Shown: positions 8,001 through 18,050, numbered from the stretch's first letter. The stretch is DNA of 64,000 nt from Siphonobacter sp. BAB-5405 (GCF_002872335.1 NZ_NJAG01000021.1:1-64000), one strand, 5' to 3'. The notes: generated from the sequence alone by a model not told the origin. Numbers and translations are program-made.

Positions 8001-11000
8001 ATGAATTGGACCAATACTATTAAAGTTTCTTTATTGAGTGGAATCCTGCTGGGAGCGGCTACTAGCCAGGCCCAAGTATTCATGCCTTCCATGGAGGAAT
8101 TCGGGAAGAATCGAATCCAGCGGGAACGCTTCGAATGGCAGGTTTACACCACCCCTAACTTTGAAGTATACTTTCACGGAAACAGCCGCTCGCTGGCGAC
8201 GTATACAGCACAAATGGCCGAGTCGGAATTCGATCGAATCACCGATATTCTGAGCTATACGCCCTACAGCCGTACCAAGATATTTCTGTACGACTCGCCC
8301 AGCGACCTCAAGCAGAGCAACATTGGTATTTCACTCAATTCCGAAACAGCCATTCGGGAAGAAAACCTTTCCAAATCCCGCGTACAAATTGCCTTCACAG
8401 CCGATCATATTGCCTTTCGGCAGAAGTTAGCCAAGGAAGTATCGTCGGTGTTTGTGTACGATATGCTCTACGGCGGCAGTCTGAAAGACGCATTGCAAAG
8501 TCAGTTGCTGCTGTCGCTGCCCGAATGGTTTATTTCGGGAATCACGGCTTACGTAGCCGAAGGCTGGAGCCGCGAGCTTGACGACTACATGCGGGATGTG
8601 GCCCTGAACAAAAAATTCAAGAAACCCGCTCACCTCAGCGGACCTGAAGCGACCCGCGTCGGACAGTCGATCTGGAACTTTATCGCGGAGCGTTATGGGC
8701 GGGATAATATCTCGAATATCCTGAACCTGACCCGGATCATCCGGACGGAGCAAACCAGTATTTCCAGTACACTTGGCATTTCCTATAACCGTTTCCTGAG
8801 CGACTGGCGGGACTATTATACGCAAATGGCGACGTCTTCCGCGGCGGCTTTCAAGAGTCCTTCCGGTAGTACGTTAGCCAGCTATCCGCTCTTTACGGGT
8901 CACAAAATCGAGCAGGTGAAATTAAGCCCCAACCGGCAGTGGATCGCCTATTCGGTCATGGATAACGGACAGTACCACGTGTACCTGACCGATACGCAGG
9001 GGCAGCAGAAAACGCAGTTACTGAAAGGTGGCGACCGTTTTCTAACGCGGGAACTTCCCGTATCGGCACCCTTGCTGGCCTGGCAGGCTAACGGTACGCT
9101 GAACGTGCTCGAACAAAAAGATGACCGTACCCTGTTGCATCAGTTTGTAGAAAGCGAAAAGAAAGGCTTACGCCTGAAAGCTCGCCGGACGGTACGCGGA
9201 TTTACTCAAATCGCCGGGTTCGATATTTCGCAGGACGGTTCAGTACTGGCCATCAGCGGCGACCGTAAAGGACAAAATGATCTGTTTTTGTATAACCTGA
9301 GTCGGAACTCCGTATTACAACTCACCAACGATTTGTACGACGACCTGACGCCTGCCTTCGTAGGCCGTTCGACGACCCGCGTGCTTTTTGCTTCCAACCG
9401 GACCAACGATACGCTTTCAACGGCGGCTCCCAAAATACTGCCCAATCGCTTTAATCTGTATTTGCACGACGGTAATCCACGAAGTCAGGTGTTGGAACGG
9501 CTGGCGGATCAGGCCCTGCAACCCATGGCTTCCAATGGCGAACGCATGTTTTACCTGAGTGATCAGCAGGGCATTCAAAATCTGTTCACGTATGATACGA
9601 CCTCGCGGCAAGCCCGACCCCTGAGTCAGTTTGTTGAAAGCATGACGGCCTACGATTATCATCCAGCCAGTGGAGCACTGGCGTACGTAAGTATTGAAAA
9701 CGGTCGGCAGGCCGTGAAATTCTTGCCCCGACTTGCTCCCGTAGAAGCCAGTGAAACAACCGCTACCGGACGGAGTATTCGACTAAATGGGGGCGTAGCC
9801 CGCACGAATCAGCCTGCCAGTGGTGCCACCGATCCGACCAGAGCTCCCGTAGGGGTGGGGACGCCCTCGCGACTTAATTCTTTGCGTCCGGGTGAGATTG
9901 ATACGGATAATTATCAGTTTGATCTGGAAGGACTGAAAGTAACGGAACGCCGTACCGACAAGCCTTCGTCTTCGCCACGGGTGATTACGAACTCCCGTAG
10001 CCGAACGACCGTAGTACGCCGCGATGCCACGCGTTTGAAAGGTCCGACTGCGTATAAGGATGTCTTTGTCGTTAACAATACCAATAACCAGTTTCTGGTT
10101 CTGCCGTATCTGGTGAATCAAAGTGGCTTTGGCTGGCAGAATACCATTACAGTCAACGACTTACTCGAAAATAACATCATTAAAGGGGGCCTGTTCATTA
10201 CACCGACCTTCCGGACCAGCGAAATCTTTGCCGAATATCAGTACCTCGTTCATCGGATTGACTTCAGTGCCCGCTTTGACCGGCGAGCCTTTACCGATGG
10301 TTTCCCCGCTTCAGGACTTTTTACCAAGTATCGCTACAACCGGCTGACGTTAACGGCGGCGTATCCAATTACGGAAGCCTTGCGAGTATCCGCTTCCCCG
10401 ATGTATACGCGTCTGAACCGCGTAGATGGTTCGCAGGGAGGGATTGGCCTACCCGACGCCGTGTCGAGTTTTGTCGGATTACAGGGTGAGGTAGTCTATG
10501 ACGATACGCGGAGCAGCGGTATGAATCTACTCGAAGGAACCCGGGTGAAACTGCGGGCTCAGCAGCAGCAGGGTATGCGGTCGAACGCCGAAAGCTTCTT
10601 CAAGATTACGCTGGATGCTCGTAACTATACCAAAGTCTATCGTGATCTGACGCTGGCCACTCGTATATCGTTGGGTCACTCGGGTGGAAAAGCTCCGAAA
10701 CAAAGTATACTCGGCGGAATTGATAACTGGATCCCGTTCGGTACCGTGCGGGAAGTGCGGAATGCCGAAAACCCTCTGAATCCGTTTAACATGGATTACC
10801 GCAACGTATTCTTTACGGATTTTGTAACGCCTTTACGGGGTTTCCGGATGAATAAACTGTCGGGTGAAAGCTACGCGTTGTTCAACGCTGAATTACGCTG
10901 GCCGGTATTTAAAGTACTGAGCCGCGGTCCAATTACGTCTACGTTCCTGCAGAACTTCCAGCTGACGGCCTTTACGGATATTGGTACCGCCTGGACGGGA

Positions 11001-11231
11001 AGTGGGCCGTTTAGTCGGCAAAACAGTCTGAACACCGAGATCATCAACCCGCAGGGAAGTCCCTGGTACGCTTCCGTCAATAACTTCAAAAACCCGTATC
11101 TGATTGGTTACGGCGTTGGGGTACGGACGTTATTCCTGGGTTACTACGTGAAAGGCGATCTGGCCTGGGGTATCGAAGACACGGCAGTGCAAACGCCCAT
11201 TTTACACGTTTCGCTTGGTTATGATTTTTAA
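8001..11231 (+). CDS. Outer-membrane fusion protein: peptidase-MA-like, TolB-like propeller and BamA-like barrel
   Basis: A 1076-residue exported protein with a signal peptide (1-25, ending SQAQ). Residues about 40-275 resemble the peptidase MA-like gluzincin fold (WQVYTTPNFEVYFHG at the start, LPEWFISGITAYVAEG at 173-188), but the expected HExxH helix (around 140-155) reads KLAKEVSSVFVYD. The zinc-binding histidines are absent and the domain is probably inactive. Residues about 285-600 look like a TolB/PD40 beta-propeller. A low-complexity linker (about 600-700) leads to a C-terminal surface-antigen (D15/Omp85-type) beta-barrel (about 720-1076) ending in the aromatic HVSLGYDF. Such proteins are annotated in Bacteroidota as TolB-like or BamA/TamA family. 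The biological role is not established; outer-membrane assembly or transport is inference. Confidence 0.8.
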   Translation: MNWTNTIKVSLLSGILLGAATSQAQVFMPSMEEFGKNRIQRERFEWQVYTTPNFEVYFHGNSRSLATYTAQMAESEFDRITDILSYTPYSRTKIFLYDSPSDLKQSNIGISLNSETAIREENLSKSRVQIAFTADHIAFRQKLAKEVSSVFVYDMLYGGSLKDALQSQLLLSLPEWFISGITAYVAEGWSRELDDYMRDVALNKKFKKPAHLSGPEATRVGQSIWNFIAERYGRDNISNILNLTRIIRTEQTSISSTLGISYNRFLSDWRDYYTQMATSSAAAFKSPSGSTLASYPLFTGHKIEQVKLSPNRQWIAYSVMDNGQYHVYLTDTQGQQKTQLLKGGDRFLTRELPVSAPLLAWQANGTLNVLEQKDDRTLLHQFVESEKKGLRLKARRTVRGFTQIAGFDISQDGSVLAISGDRKGQNDLFLYNLSRNSVLQLTNDLYDDLTPAFVGRSTTRVLFASNRTNDTLSTAAPKILPNRFNLYLHDGNPRSQVLERLADQALQPMASNGERMFYLSDQQGIQNLFTYDTTSRQARPLSQFVESMTAYDYHPASGALAYVSIENGRQAVKFLPRLAPVEASETTATGRSIRLNGGVARTNQPASGATDPTRAPVGVGTPSRLNSLRPGEIDTDNYQFDLEGLKVTERRTDKPSSSPRVITNSRSRTTVVRRDATRLKGPTAYKDVFVVNNTNNQFLVLPYLVNQSGFGWQNTITVNDLLENNIIKGGLFITPTFRTSEIFAEYQYLVHRIDFSARFDRRAFTDGFPASGLFTKYRYNRLTLTAAYPITEALRVSASPMYTRLNRVDGSQGGIGLPDAVSSFVGLQGEVVYDDTRSSGMNLLEGTRVKLRAQQQQGMRSNAESFFKITLDARNYTKVYRDLTLATRISLGHSGGKAPKQSILGGIDNWIPFGTVREVRNAENPLNPFNMDYRNVFFTDFVTPLRGFRMNKLSGESYALFNAELRWPVFKVLSRGPITSTFLQNFQLTAFTDIGTAWTGSGPFSRQNSLNTEIINPQGSPWYASVNNFKNPYLIGYGVGVRTLFLGYYVKGDLAWGIEDTAVQTPILHVSLGYDF

Positions 11232-11251
11232 TGATTTCGTATCCTGAAAAG

Positions 11252-11283
11252 AAAGCAGCTCTCCACAGGGGGCTGCTTTTTTG
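11252..11283 (+). terminator. Terminator after the barrel fusion gene
   Basis: AAAGCAGC (11252-11259) pairs with GCTGCTTT (11272-11279) and is followed by a T run to 11283. Confidence 0.85.
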
Positions 11284-11397
11284 TTGATAGAGGTGCGTCA
11301 TAAAAACCCCGAGTGAGGAGTAGCCAGAAACCGGAACGGGCTATTTGCCTACTGGCACAGCTTTTACGATCATCAATCTAATCCCAACCCTGAATCT

Positions 11398-12612
11398 ATG
11401 CCGCTTACGTTTCCGCTGATCTGCTTGTTGCTCGGCTTTTTCCTGTTTTTTGGTATCATCCTAACCAAATCATCGCATCGTTTAGGGGTACCCAGTTTAG
11501 TAATATACCTGGCTTTGGGCATTTTTTTAGGAAACGGCGGCCCCTTCGATTTTATCTACGACTACCCTGAATTTACTCATTCCTTCAGCAATCTGGCCCT
11601 GGCCATTATCCTGTTCATTGGCGGGCTGGAAACCGATTTTCGGCATATCAAACCCATTTTGGGCCGAGGGCTGGTCTTGTCCACCGTAGGCGTTCTGCTG
11701 ACGGCGGGTTCTGTTGCGTTGTTTCTCCACGTCGCTTTTGGCATTCGGTATCTGGAAGGATTTCTGATTGGTTCCGTGCTATCTTCTACCGACGCCGCCG
11801 CTGTATTTTCCATTCTGAATTCGAAAGGCCTGCGACTGAAAGAAAACATTTCAGAAACCCTGGAGCTGGAGTCCGGTACGAATGACCCCATGGCCTTTTT
11901 CCTGACGACCATGTTTACCAGTATGCTTCACGAGCCGGAGATTCATATTGGGCCCTGGCTCTGGTTATTCGTCAAGGAAATGTCCATTGGCTTGCTGGCG
12001 GGCGGCTCGCTGGGGCTGGCTACGAGTCTGATTTTGCAGCGATTGCAATTGGTCAATCGGGGCATGTATCCGGTACTGATTCTGGCGACGATTCTGATTG
12101 GGATCGGTGCCCTTATGATGTGGCACGGTAATGTACTGCTGGGCATGTACGTAACCGGTATGGTGATTAGCAGTCACCGCGAAAAATGGCTGGGCCGTAA
12201 GGAAACGTATCTTTTCTTCGAAAGCATTTCCTGGCTGATGGAAATCAGTCTCTTCGTCCTACTGGGCTTACAGGTATTTCCGCGTAACATGGTAGCCTAT
12301 CTGCCCCAGGCCCTCATCGTTTGTCTCTTCCTGATTCTGATTGCCCGACCGCTCAGCGTCTTCGTATCACTCGCCCCGTTCAAAGCCAGTTTGCAGAAAA
12401 AAGTATTTGTAAGCTGGGTGGGGTTACGGGGAGCGACGCCCATTGTGTTTAGCCTGATTCCGCTCATTGCCCGGGTACGGGTGGCCGACGTCATTTTCAA
12501 TATCGTCTTTGCCGTGGTATTGATTTCCGTACTGCTGCAGGGAACAACGCTGGGCTGGCTGGCGAACAAATTAGGGTTGAATGAAGACCAGCCCGCCTCC
12601 AGTCAGACCTGA
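11398..12612 (+). CDS. CPA1-type potassium or sodium/proton antiporter (NhaP2/CvrA-like), membrane domain only
   Basis: A 404-residue inner-membrane antiporter with about 11-12 hydrophobic segments. TDAAAV (131-136) and ESGTNDP (158-164) are the conserved ion-binding motifs of the monovalent cation/proton antiporter family, and LFIGGLETDF (72-81) is also characteristic. NhaP2/CvrA-type proteins are usually 490-580 residues and carry a cytoplasmic TrkA-C or CorC-like regulatory tail. This one stops after the last membrane helix (NKLGLNEDQPASSQT), so it should lack that control domain. The frame is open and clean, so this looks like a short natural variant rather than a truncation. Ion preference cannot be read from the sequence. 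Confidence 0.87.
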   Translation: MPLTFPLICLLLGFFLFFGIILTKSSHRLGVPSLVIYLALGIFLGNGGPFDFIYDYPEFTHSFSNLALAIILFIGGLETDFRHIKPILGRGLVLSTVGVLLTAGSVALFLHVAFGIRYLEGFLIGSVLSSTDAAAVFSILNSKGLRLKENISETLELESGTNDPMAFFLTTMFTSMLHEPEIHIGPWLWLFVKEMSIGLLAGGSLGLATSLILQRLQLVNRGMYPVLILATILIGIGALMMWHGNVLLGMYVTGMVISSHREKWLGRKETYLFFESISWLMEISLFVLLGLQVFPRNMVAYLPQALIVCLFLILIARPLSVFVSLAPFKASLQKKVFVSWVGLRGATPIVFSLIPLIARVRVADVIFNIVFAVVLISVLLQGTTLGWLANKLGLNEDQPASSQT

Positions 12613-12710
12613 TAAGGACCATCTTTAATCCATTGTATTAATTATTAGATTCGTAATAAGTTAATAGTTCTGTCATCATTTTTTAACAATTTGATGATTC
12701 GGGTTAATAT

Positions 12711-12748
12711 TTTGGTAATATTCTTCTTGCTCAAGCGAAATACTTTTG
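12711..12748 (+). promoter_or_regulatory. Candidate promoter of the first SusC gene
   Basis: TACTTTTG at 12741-12748 matches the -7 consensus TAnnTTTG. TTTG at 12711-12714 is the nearest upstream -33 candidate, but its 26-base spacing is longer than usual. Transcription would start near 12755 and give a leader of about 154 bases. Confidence 0.55.
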
Positions 12749-12850
12749 CAGCATCTTTCGACGAGTAGTCTTGTGAAGAGTGCTTCTGCTGCATCCGCCG
12801 ATCGTCGTTAGATACTTATTTCCAACTTCCTGATTTAATGCTGAAGGCCA

Positions 12851-12870
12851 GTCACACCCACCCGTGTGAC
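12851..12870 (+). promoter_or_regulatory. Hairpin in the 5' leader of the SusC gene
   Basis: GTCACAC (12851-12857) and GTGTGAC (12864-12870) are perfectly complementary around CCACCC. The hairpin ends 38 bases before the ATG, inside the predicted leader. It could be an RNA control element or a DNA operator. Confidence 0.5.
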
Positions 12871-12908
12871 GGAAGAATTCTATTGTTTTTACACTAACCA
12901 TTACCGGA

Positions 12909-15900
12909 ATGAAACACCCTGTACCACCGGGTTTTTTACCAGGCCTAAGTCTCAAACAGTGCATTATTCTTGCCTGTCTGAGCGTAAGTGCTACGCCGTT
13001 GGCGAACGCAACGCCGATTTTTGCCCCACTGTATATTACCAATCGACAAGCGATCATCATTAGAGGTACCGTAAGCGACGGAAAAGACAATTTGCCCGGC
13101 GTGAACGTGGGAATTAAAGGGACTAACAAAGGCGTCACTACGGATGTAAATGGAGCATTTACGATCTCTGTACCTGACACCGACGTAACGCTCGTTTTCA
13201 GTTACATTGGTTACACAACGCAGGAAATCAACGTAGGAAATCTGACGACGCTGAACGTTACGTTGCAATCGGACTCGAAAGCACTCGACGAAGTAGTCGT
13301 CGTAGGCTATGGTACGCAGAAAAAAGTAAACCTGACGGGTGCCGTAGATCAGGTGACGAGTGAAGTACTCGACAACCGGGCCTTACCCAACCTGACGCAG
13401 GGTTTACAGGGGGTGATTCCCAACCTGAACCTGTTACCGGGTGATGGAAAACCCATTCAGTCGCCTGCGTACAACATTCGCGGTACGACCTCGATTGGTC
13501 AGGGCGGTAACGCACTGGTACTGATTGACGGCGTGGAAGGCGATCCCAGCCGACTCAACCCGAATGATATTGCCAGTGTTTCCGTCCTGAAAGATGCGGC
13601 TTCGGCAGCGATTTATGGAGCAAGAGCGGCTTTCGGAGTAGTACTGATCACGACGAAGAACCCAACGAAGGATAAGACGAGTCTGACGTACACCTTCAAC
13701 CAGTCGATCAAGTCACCGACGACTCTGCCGGACTTTGTTACCGATGGTTACACCTTTGCCCGGATGTTCAACGAAAGCTGGTCGGCCTGGAACGATTACT
13801 CGCAGACGCCCCAGAACGTAAACAAAACGGTTCGTTTTTCGCCGGCGTATCTGGCAGAGTTCGAGCGTCGGGCGAATGATCCCAGCTTACCCAAAACCAT
13901 CGTCAATTCCGCCGGTGAATACGAATATTATGAGAATACCGACTGGAACAAGCTGCTTTACAAAGACCGTACGAGTGCTCAGGAACACAACCTTTCGTTT
14001 TCGGGAAGTAGCGGCAAGTCAGACTTTTACATTACGGGACGGTATTTCAATCAGCCCGGTTTGTTTCGGTATAATTCTGATGACTACCGCGTCTATAACC
14101 TGCGGGCCAAAGGTTCAGTACAGGTATTCCCCTGGTTGAAAGTGACAAATAACGCCGATTATTCGTCGTTGAAATACCACAATCCGCTGAACGTGGGCGA
14201 AGGTGGGGGCATCTGGCGGAACATTCAGGATGAAGGCCATACGATGGCTCCGATGTTCAATCCCGATGGTACGCTGACGTATTCGGCCGCGTACAGTGTC
14301 GGTGATTTCTGGTACGGCAAAAACGGAATCGACATGGACCGCCGGGTGTTCCGGAATACGGTCAGTTTCGCGACGCAGTTTTTCAACGATCAGTTGCGGG
14401 TGAACGGAAACTTTACCTTCCAAAATACGGATAACAACGAACAGCGGTTGCGGGTACCCGTACCTTACAGCCGCCGACCGGGCGTAATTGAGTACGTGGG
14501 TACGACTACGAACGACATTCAGAACCTGAACCGGGAAACGGTGTATACGGCCTCCAACCTATACGCCGAGTATGAACCGCACTTGCTGAACAAGAATCAT
14601 TACCTGAAAGCCCTGGTGGGTCTGAACAGCGAACAGTCAACTTTCAAGCGACTTGAAGCCGTTCGGAACGGATTGATTTCTGAGAATGCGACGGATATTA
14701 ACCTGGCTCTGGGCCAATCGATTACGACGAGTGGGGGCTGGGAAAAATGGGCGATTCTAGGTGGTTTCTACCGACTCAATTATTCGTTTAAAGAACGGTA
14801 TCTGCTGGAATTAAACGGTCGGTACGATGGCTCATCCAAGTTTCCGTCCAACCAGCGGTATGCCTTCTTCCCCTCCGTTTCGGCGGGCTGGCGGGTGGCC
14901 AACGAGTCCTTCTGGCACGTTTCACCTAAAGCCATTAGCGACCTGAAAATCCGGGCTTCGTATGGGTCACTCGGTAACGGAAACATCAGTTCCTACGCGT
15001 TTCAGGAACAGTTTGCCATTTCCCAATCAAACCGCGTGCTGGGCGGCGTACGGCCCCAGCAAACGCTGCAACCGGGCGTGATTCCGAATGGACTGACCTG
15101 GGAGACGTCTACGACGACAAACGTGGGAATCGACCTGGGCTTACTGTCCAACCGATTGACGCTGGTAGCCGATGCCTACACGCGGAAAACGACGGATATG
15201 TTCACCGTGGGCATGAGCTTACCTGCCGTCTTTGGCACTGACGTACCGAAAGGAAACTACGCTGATTTACGGACGAACGGTTGGGAGGCCATCGTTACCT
15301 GGCGGGATCAGTTTACGGTAGCTACCAAGCCACTGAACTACGAAATCCGCTTCAATGTGAGCGATTACCAGTCGACAATTCTGAAATACAACAACGAGAA
15401 GAAGTTACTGACGGATTATTACGCCGGTCAGAAGGTCGGTGAAATCTGGGGCTTCGAAACGGCGGGCTTTTTCACCTCAGCCACTGACGTAGCCGAATCG
15501 CCTAAGCAAACCCTATACAAGGCGTCCACGAGCGGCCAATACCTGCCCGGCGACATCAAATTCCGCGATCTGAACGGTGATGGGGTAATTAATAACGGGG
15601 ACAATACCGTAGGAAACCCCGGTGACCGCCGCATCATCGGTAACTCTACGCCTCGGTACTCGTTTGGCGTTGCGGGGAATGCCAGTTGGAATAACTTCTT
15701 CGTTTCGCTGTTCTTCCAGGGCGTGGGCAAACGCGATTACTGGCCCGGAGCCGAAAACTCAAACTTCTGGGGACAGTACAATCGTCCGTACAACAAAATT
15801 CCGACCTGGCATCTGAATAACATCTGGTCGGAAGAAAACCCGAACGCGTATCTGCCCCGCTACCGGGGCTACACGTCCCAGAATGGCTCGGGCGTACTCA

Positions 15901-16193
15901 ACCAGACGCAAACCAAGTACCTGCAAAACCTGGCGTATATCCGTCTGAAAAATATTCAGCTCGGTTACAACCTGCCTGCCCGCTGGATTCAGCGACTGGG
16001 CATGGAGACGGCCCGCGTGTATACGTCTGGAGAAAACCTCTGGAGCTGGTCGCCCTTCTACCGCATCACCCGGGATATGGACGTGGAAAATACGGGAGAA
16101 TCGGACAGGGTATTAACCAACGGTGGAAATGGGAACGGTAACAACTACCCCATGCTGAAGAGCCTGACCTTCGGCCTTTCTGTAACTTTTTAA
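12909..16193 (+). CDS. SusC/RagA-family TonB-linked outer membrane transporter
   Basis: A 1094-residue TonB-dependent outer-membrane transporter. After an unusually long N-terminus with a signal-like segment (about 15-35) comes a carboxypeptidase-regulatory-like beta-sandwich domain (about 51-122; RGTVSDGKDNLPGVNVGIKG). The SusC signature DEVVVVGYGTQKK (127-139) marks the TonB-box/plug boundary. The plug domain covers about 140-250 (SIGQGGNALVLIDGVEGDP, SVLKDAASAAIYGARAAFGVV), followed by the 22-strand barrel ending TFGLSVTF. With the following SusD-like lipoprotein it should import an oligomeric nutrient. The substrate is unknown; the neighbouring EEP-family enzyme is the only clue. Confidence 0.95.
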   Translation: MKHPVPPGFLPGLSLKQCIILACLSVSATPLANATPIFAPLYITNRQAIIIRGTVSDGKDNLPGVNVGIKGTNKGVTTDVNGAFTISVPDTDVTLVFSYIGYTTQEINVGNLTTLNVTLQSDSKALDEVVVVGYGTQKKVNLTGAVDQVTSEVLDNRALPNLTQGLQGVIPNLNLLPGDGKPIQSPAYNIRGTTSIGQGGNALVLIDGVEGDPSRLNPNDIASVSVLKDAASAAIYGARAAFGVVLITTKNPTKDKTSLTYTFNQSIKSPTTLPDFVTDGYTFARMFNESWSAWNDYSQTPQNVNKTVRFSPAYLAEFERRANDPSLPKTIVNSAGEYEYYENTDWNKLLYKDRTSAQEHNLSFSGSSGKSDFYITGRYFNQPGLFRYNSDDYRVYNLRAKGSVQVFPWLKVTNNADYSSLKYHNPLNVGEGGGIWRNIQDEGHTMAPMFNPDGTLTYSAAYSVGDFWYGKNGIDMDRRVFRNTVSFATQFFNDQLRVNGNFTFQNTDNNEQRLRVPVPYSRRPGVIEYVGTTTNDIQNLNRETVYTASNLYAEYEPHLLNKNHYLKALVGLNSEQSTFKRLEAVRNGLISENATDINLALGQSITTSGGWEKWAILGGFYRLNYSFKERYLLELNGRYDGSSKFPSNQRYAFFPSVSAGWRVANESFWHVSPKAISDLKIRASYGSLGNGNISSYAFQEQFAISQSNRVLGGVRPQQTLQPGVIPNGLTWETSTTTNVGIDLGLLSNRLTLVADAYTRKTTDMFTVGMSLPAVFGTDVPKGNYADLRTNGWEAIVTWRDQFTVATKPLNYEIRFNVSDYQSTILKYNNEKKLLTDYYAGQKVGEIWGFETAGFFTSATDVAESPKQTLYKASTSGQYLPGDIKFRDLNGDGVINNGDNTVGNPGDRRIIGNSTPRYSFGVAGNASWNNFFVSLFFQGVGKRDYWPGAENSNFWGQYNRPYNKIPTWHLNNIWSEENPNAYLPRYRGYTSQNGSGVLNQTQTKYLQNLAYIRLKNIQLGYNLPARWIQRLGMETARVYTSGENLWSWSPFYRITRDMDVENTGESDRVLTNGGNGNGNNYPMLKSLTFGLSVTF

Positions 16194-16204
16194 GCTTTCA
16201 AGAA

Positions 16205-16244
16205 CAGGAATTCAGTACACGATTCAGTTAGTACTGAATTCCTG
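16205..16244 (+). promoter_or_regulatory. Intercistronic hairpin between susC-like and susD-like genes
   Basis: Perfect 14-bp arms at 16205-16218 and 16231-16244 (core GGAATTCAGTAC) enclose 12 bases. No T run follows, so it is more likely an RNA-stability or partial attenuation element than a full terminator. Confidence 0.5.
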
Positions 16245-16259
16245 AAAACGATACTTTTC

Positions 16260-18050
16260 ATGAGAAATCAAGTGTTGGGTATACTACTGGCGGGCGTGTT
16301 ACTGGCCGGATGTAGTGATCTCGAACAAATGCCCCAGTCGACGGCCACGGGTTCCGTAGTTTTTGGCAGTGAAAACGGGCTGGCCCTGTACGCCAATTCC
16401 TTTTATACGACGGACGATAACCTGAAAATTCTACCCACCTCGGGCGACATCATCCGGGGCGATGCGTTAGCCGATTATTCGGCCCGTTCGCAGGTCGATG
16501 ATTTTCTGCGGGAAGGTGCCTACGGTCCCCGGCAAAGTACGGGCTGGAACTGGCGACCGCTGCGGAACATCAATTACTTCCTGGAAAATAACACGAATCC
16601 CAATGTATCGGCGGAAACCCGGCGGCATTACAACGCCCTGGCTCGCTTTTTCCGGGCCTGGTTTTACTTTGATAAAGTGAAGCGTTTCGGGGATGTGCCC
16701 TGGTATGGAAAGACGCTGGCCATCGACAATCAGGAATTGTACAAAGCCCGCGATCCGCGGACGATGGTGATGGATTCCGTACTGGCTGATTTGAATTATG
16801 CTGCTGCGAATCTTCGGACGACTACGGATAATTCCCGCAGCCAGATTACTAAATCCATTGTGTACGGACTCAAATCCCGGATCTGTTTGTTCGAAGGAAC
16901 TTTCCGCAAGTACCATACGAGCTACAACCTGCAAAATACCGCCAATAGCTGGCTGAGCGAAGCGGCTTCGGCGGCGGAAACGGTCATCAAAACGGGCGGC
17001 TTTACGCTTAACGAAGCGGGTGGTTCCGAAGCTTCGTATCGTCAGTTGTTCATTAGTACAACGCCGGTCACGAACGAAATCATGCTCTCCAGCGTGGCCG
17101 ACGCGACGCTGAACGTCTTACACGATGCTAACTGGTGGTGGACGAGTGCCACCTACGGTTCCCGCGTGAGTTTCATCCGTACCTTCGTGAATACGTATCT
17201 CAACACGGATGGTACGCCGTTTACGTCCAAGGAAGGGTATCAGACCTTACCGTTTGCCGAGGAGGTTAAAAACCGGGATAAACGCTTGCAGCAAACCATT
17301 CGCATGGGTAATTACAAGCGAATCAACGGGAACGTACAGGAGCCCGCTCCGCCCGTATTCTCGTACACGTACACGGGATACCAGCCCATCAAATGGACGC
17401 TCGACGATGTTTTCTACGACGGTGGCTCACGTAATACCAACTCCATCTCACTGATGCGTTACGCCGAAATTCTGCTGAACTATGCCGAAGCCAAAGCCGA
17501 GCTGGGCACCTTTACCGACGCCGACTGGACTCTGACGGTGGGAGCCTTACGCAAACGGGCGGGCATCACGGCGGGACTAACGGCCAAACCAACCGTAGCC
17601 GATCCGTATCTGCAAACCAATTATTTTCCGGGTATTTCGGATGCAGCCTTGCTGGAAATCCGCCGGGAACGGGGGATTGAACTGGCCCTGGAAGGGTTCC
17701 GGTTTTATGACATTGTACGCTGGAATCGGGGATCCTTGATGGATCAGAAATGGAACGGTTTCTACGTACCGGCCCTGAATACGCCGCTGGATCTGAACAG
17801 CGATGGCATCAACGATGTATTATTTTATAAGGTAAGACCCGCAACGCAACTACCCGGCGTAACGTATATCAACGTGGCCGAAACGGTAAACGGCGTGGTC
17901 AATCCCCAACGCTTGTCCAACGATACCTCGGGCGAACTGACCTGGCTGAACAACATTCCACGTCGCTGGGAAGCAAAACATTACCTGTATCCCATTCCCG
18001 AAGCGGATCGTCAGATGAACCCGGCTCTGGGACAAAATCCGGGCTGGTAA
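16260..18050 (+). CDS. RagB/SusD-family nutrient-binding lipoprotein
   Basis: A 596-residue surface lipoprotein that caps the SusC transporter and binds its ligand. The signal peptide ends in LLAGC with Cys18 as the lipidation site. Typical SusD features are the early RNINYFLENN segment (about 102-111), ARFFRAWFYFDKVKRFGDVPW (about 127-147) in the TPR-like region, and the C-terminal ALLEIRRERGIELALEGFRFYDIVRW (about 460-485). The length is normal for the RagB/SusD family. It is 66 bases downstream of its SusC partner, with a hairpin between them. Confidence 0.95.
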   Translation: MRNQVLGILLAGVLLAGCSDLEQMPQSTATGSVVFGSENGLALYANSFYTTDDNLKILPTSGDIIRGDALADYSARSQVDDFLREGAYGPRQSTGWNWRPLRNINYFLENNTNPNVSAETRRHYNALARFFRAWFYFDKVKRFGDVPWYGKTLAIDNQELYKARDPRTMVMDSVLADLNYAAANLRTTTDNSRSQITKSIVYGLKSRICLFEGTFRKYHTSYNLQNTANSWLSEAASAAETVIKTGGFTLNEAGGSEASYRQLFISTTPVTNEIMLSSVADATLNVLHDANWWWTSATYGSRVSFIRTFVNTYLNTDGTPFTSKEGYQTLPFAEEVKNRDKRLQQTIRMGNYKRINGNVQEPAPPVFSYTYTGYQPIKWTLDDVFYDGGSRNTNSISLMRYAEILLNYAEAKAELGTFTDADWTLTVGALRKRAGITAGLTAKPTVADPYLQTNYFPGISDAALLEIRRERGIELALEGFRFYDIVRWNRGSLMDQKWNGFYVPALNTPLDLNSDGINDVLFYKVRPATQLPGVTYINVAETVNGVVNPQRLSNDTSGELTWLNNIPRRWEAKHYLYPIPEADRQMNPALGQNPGW

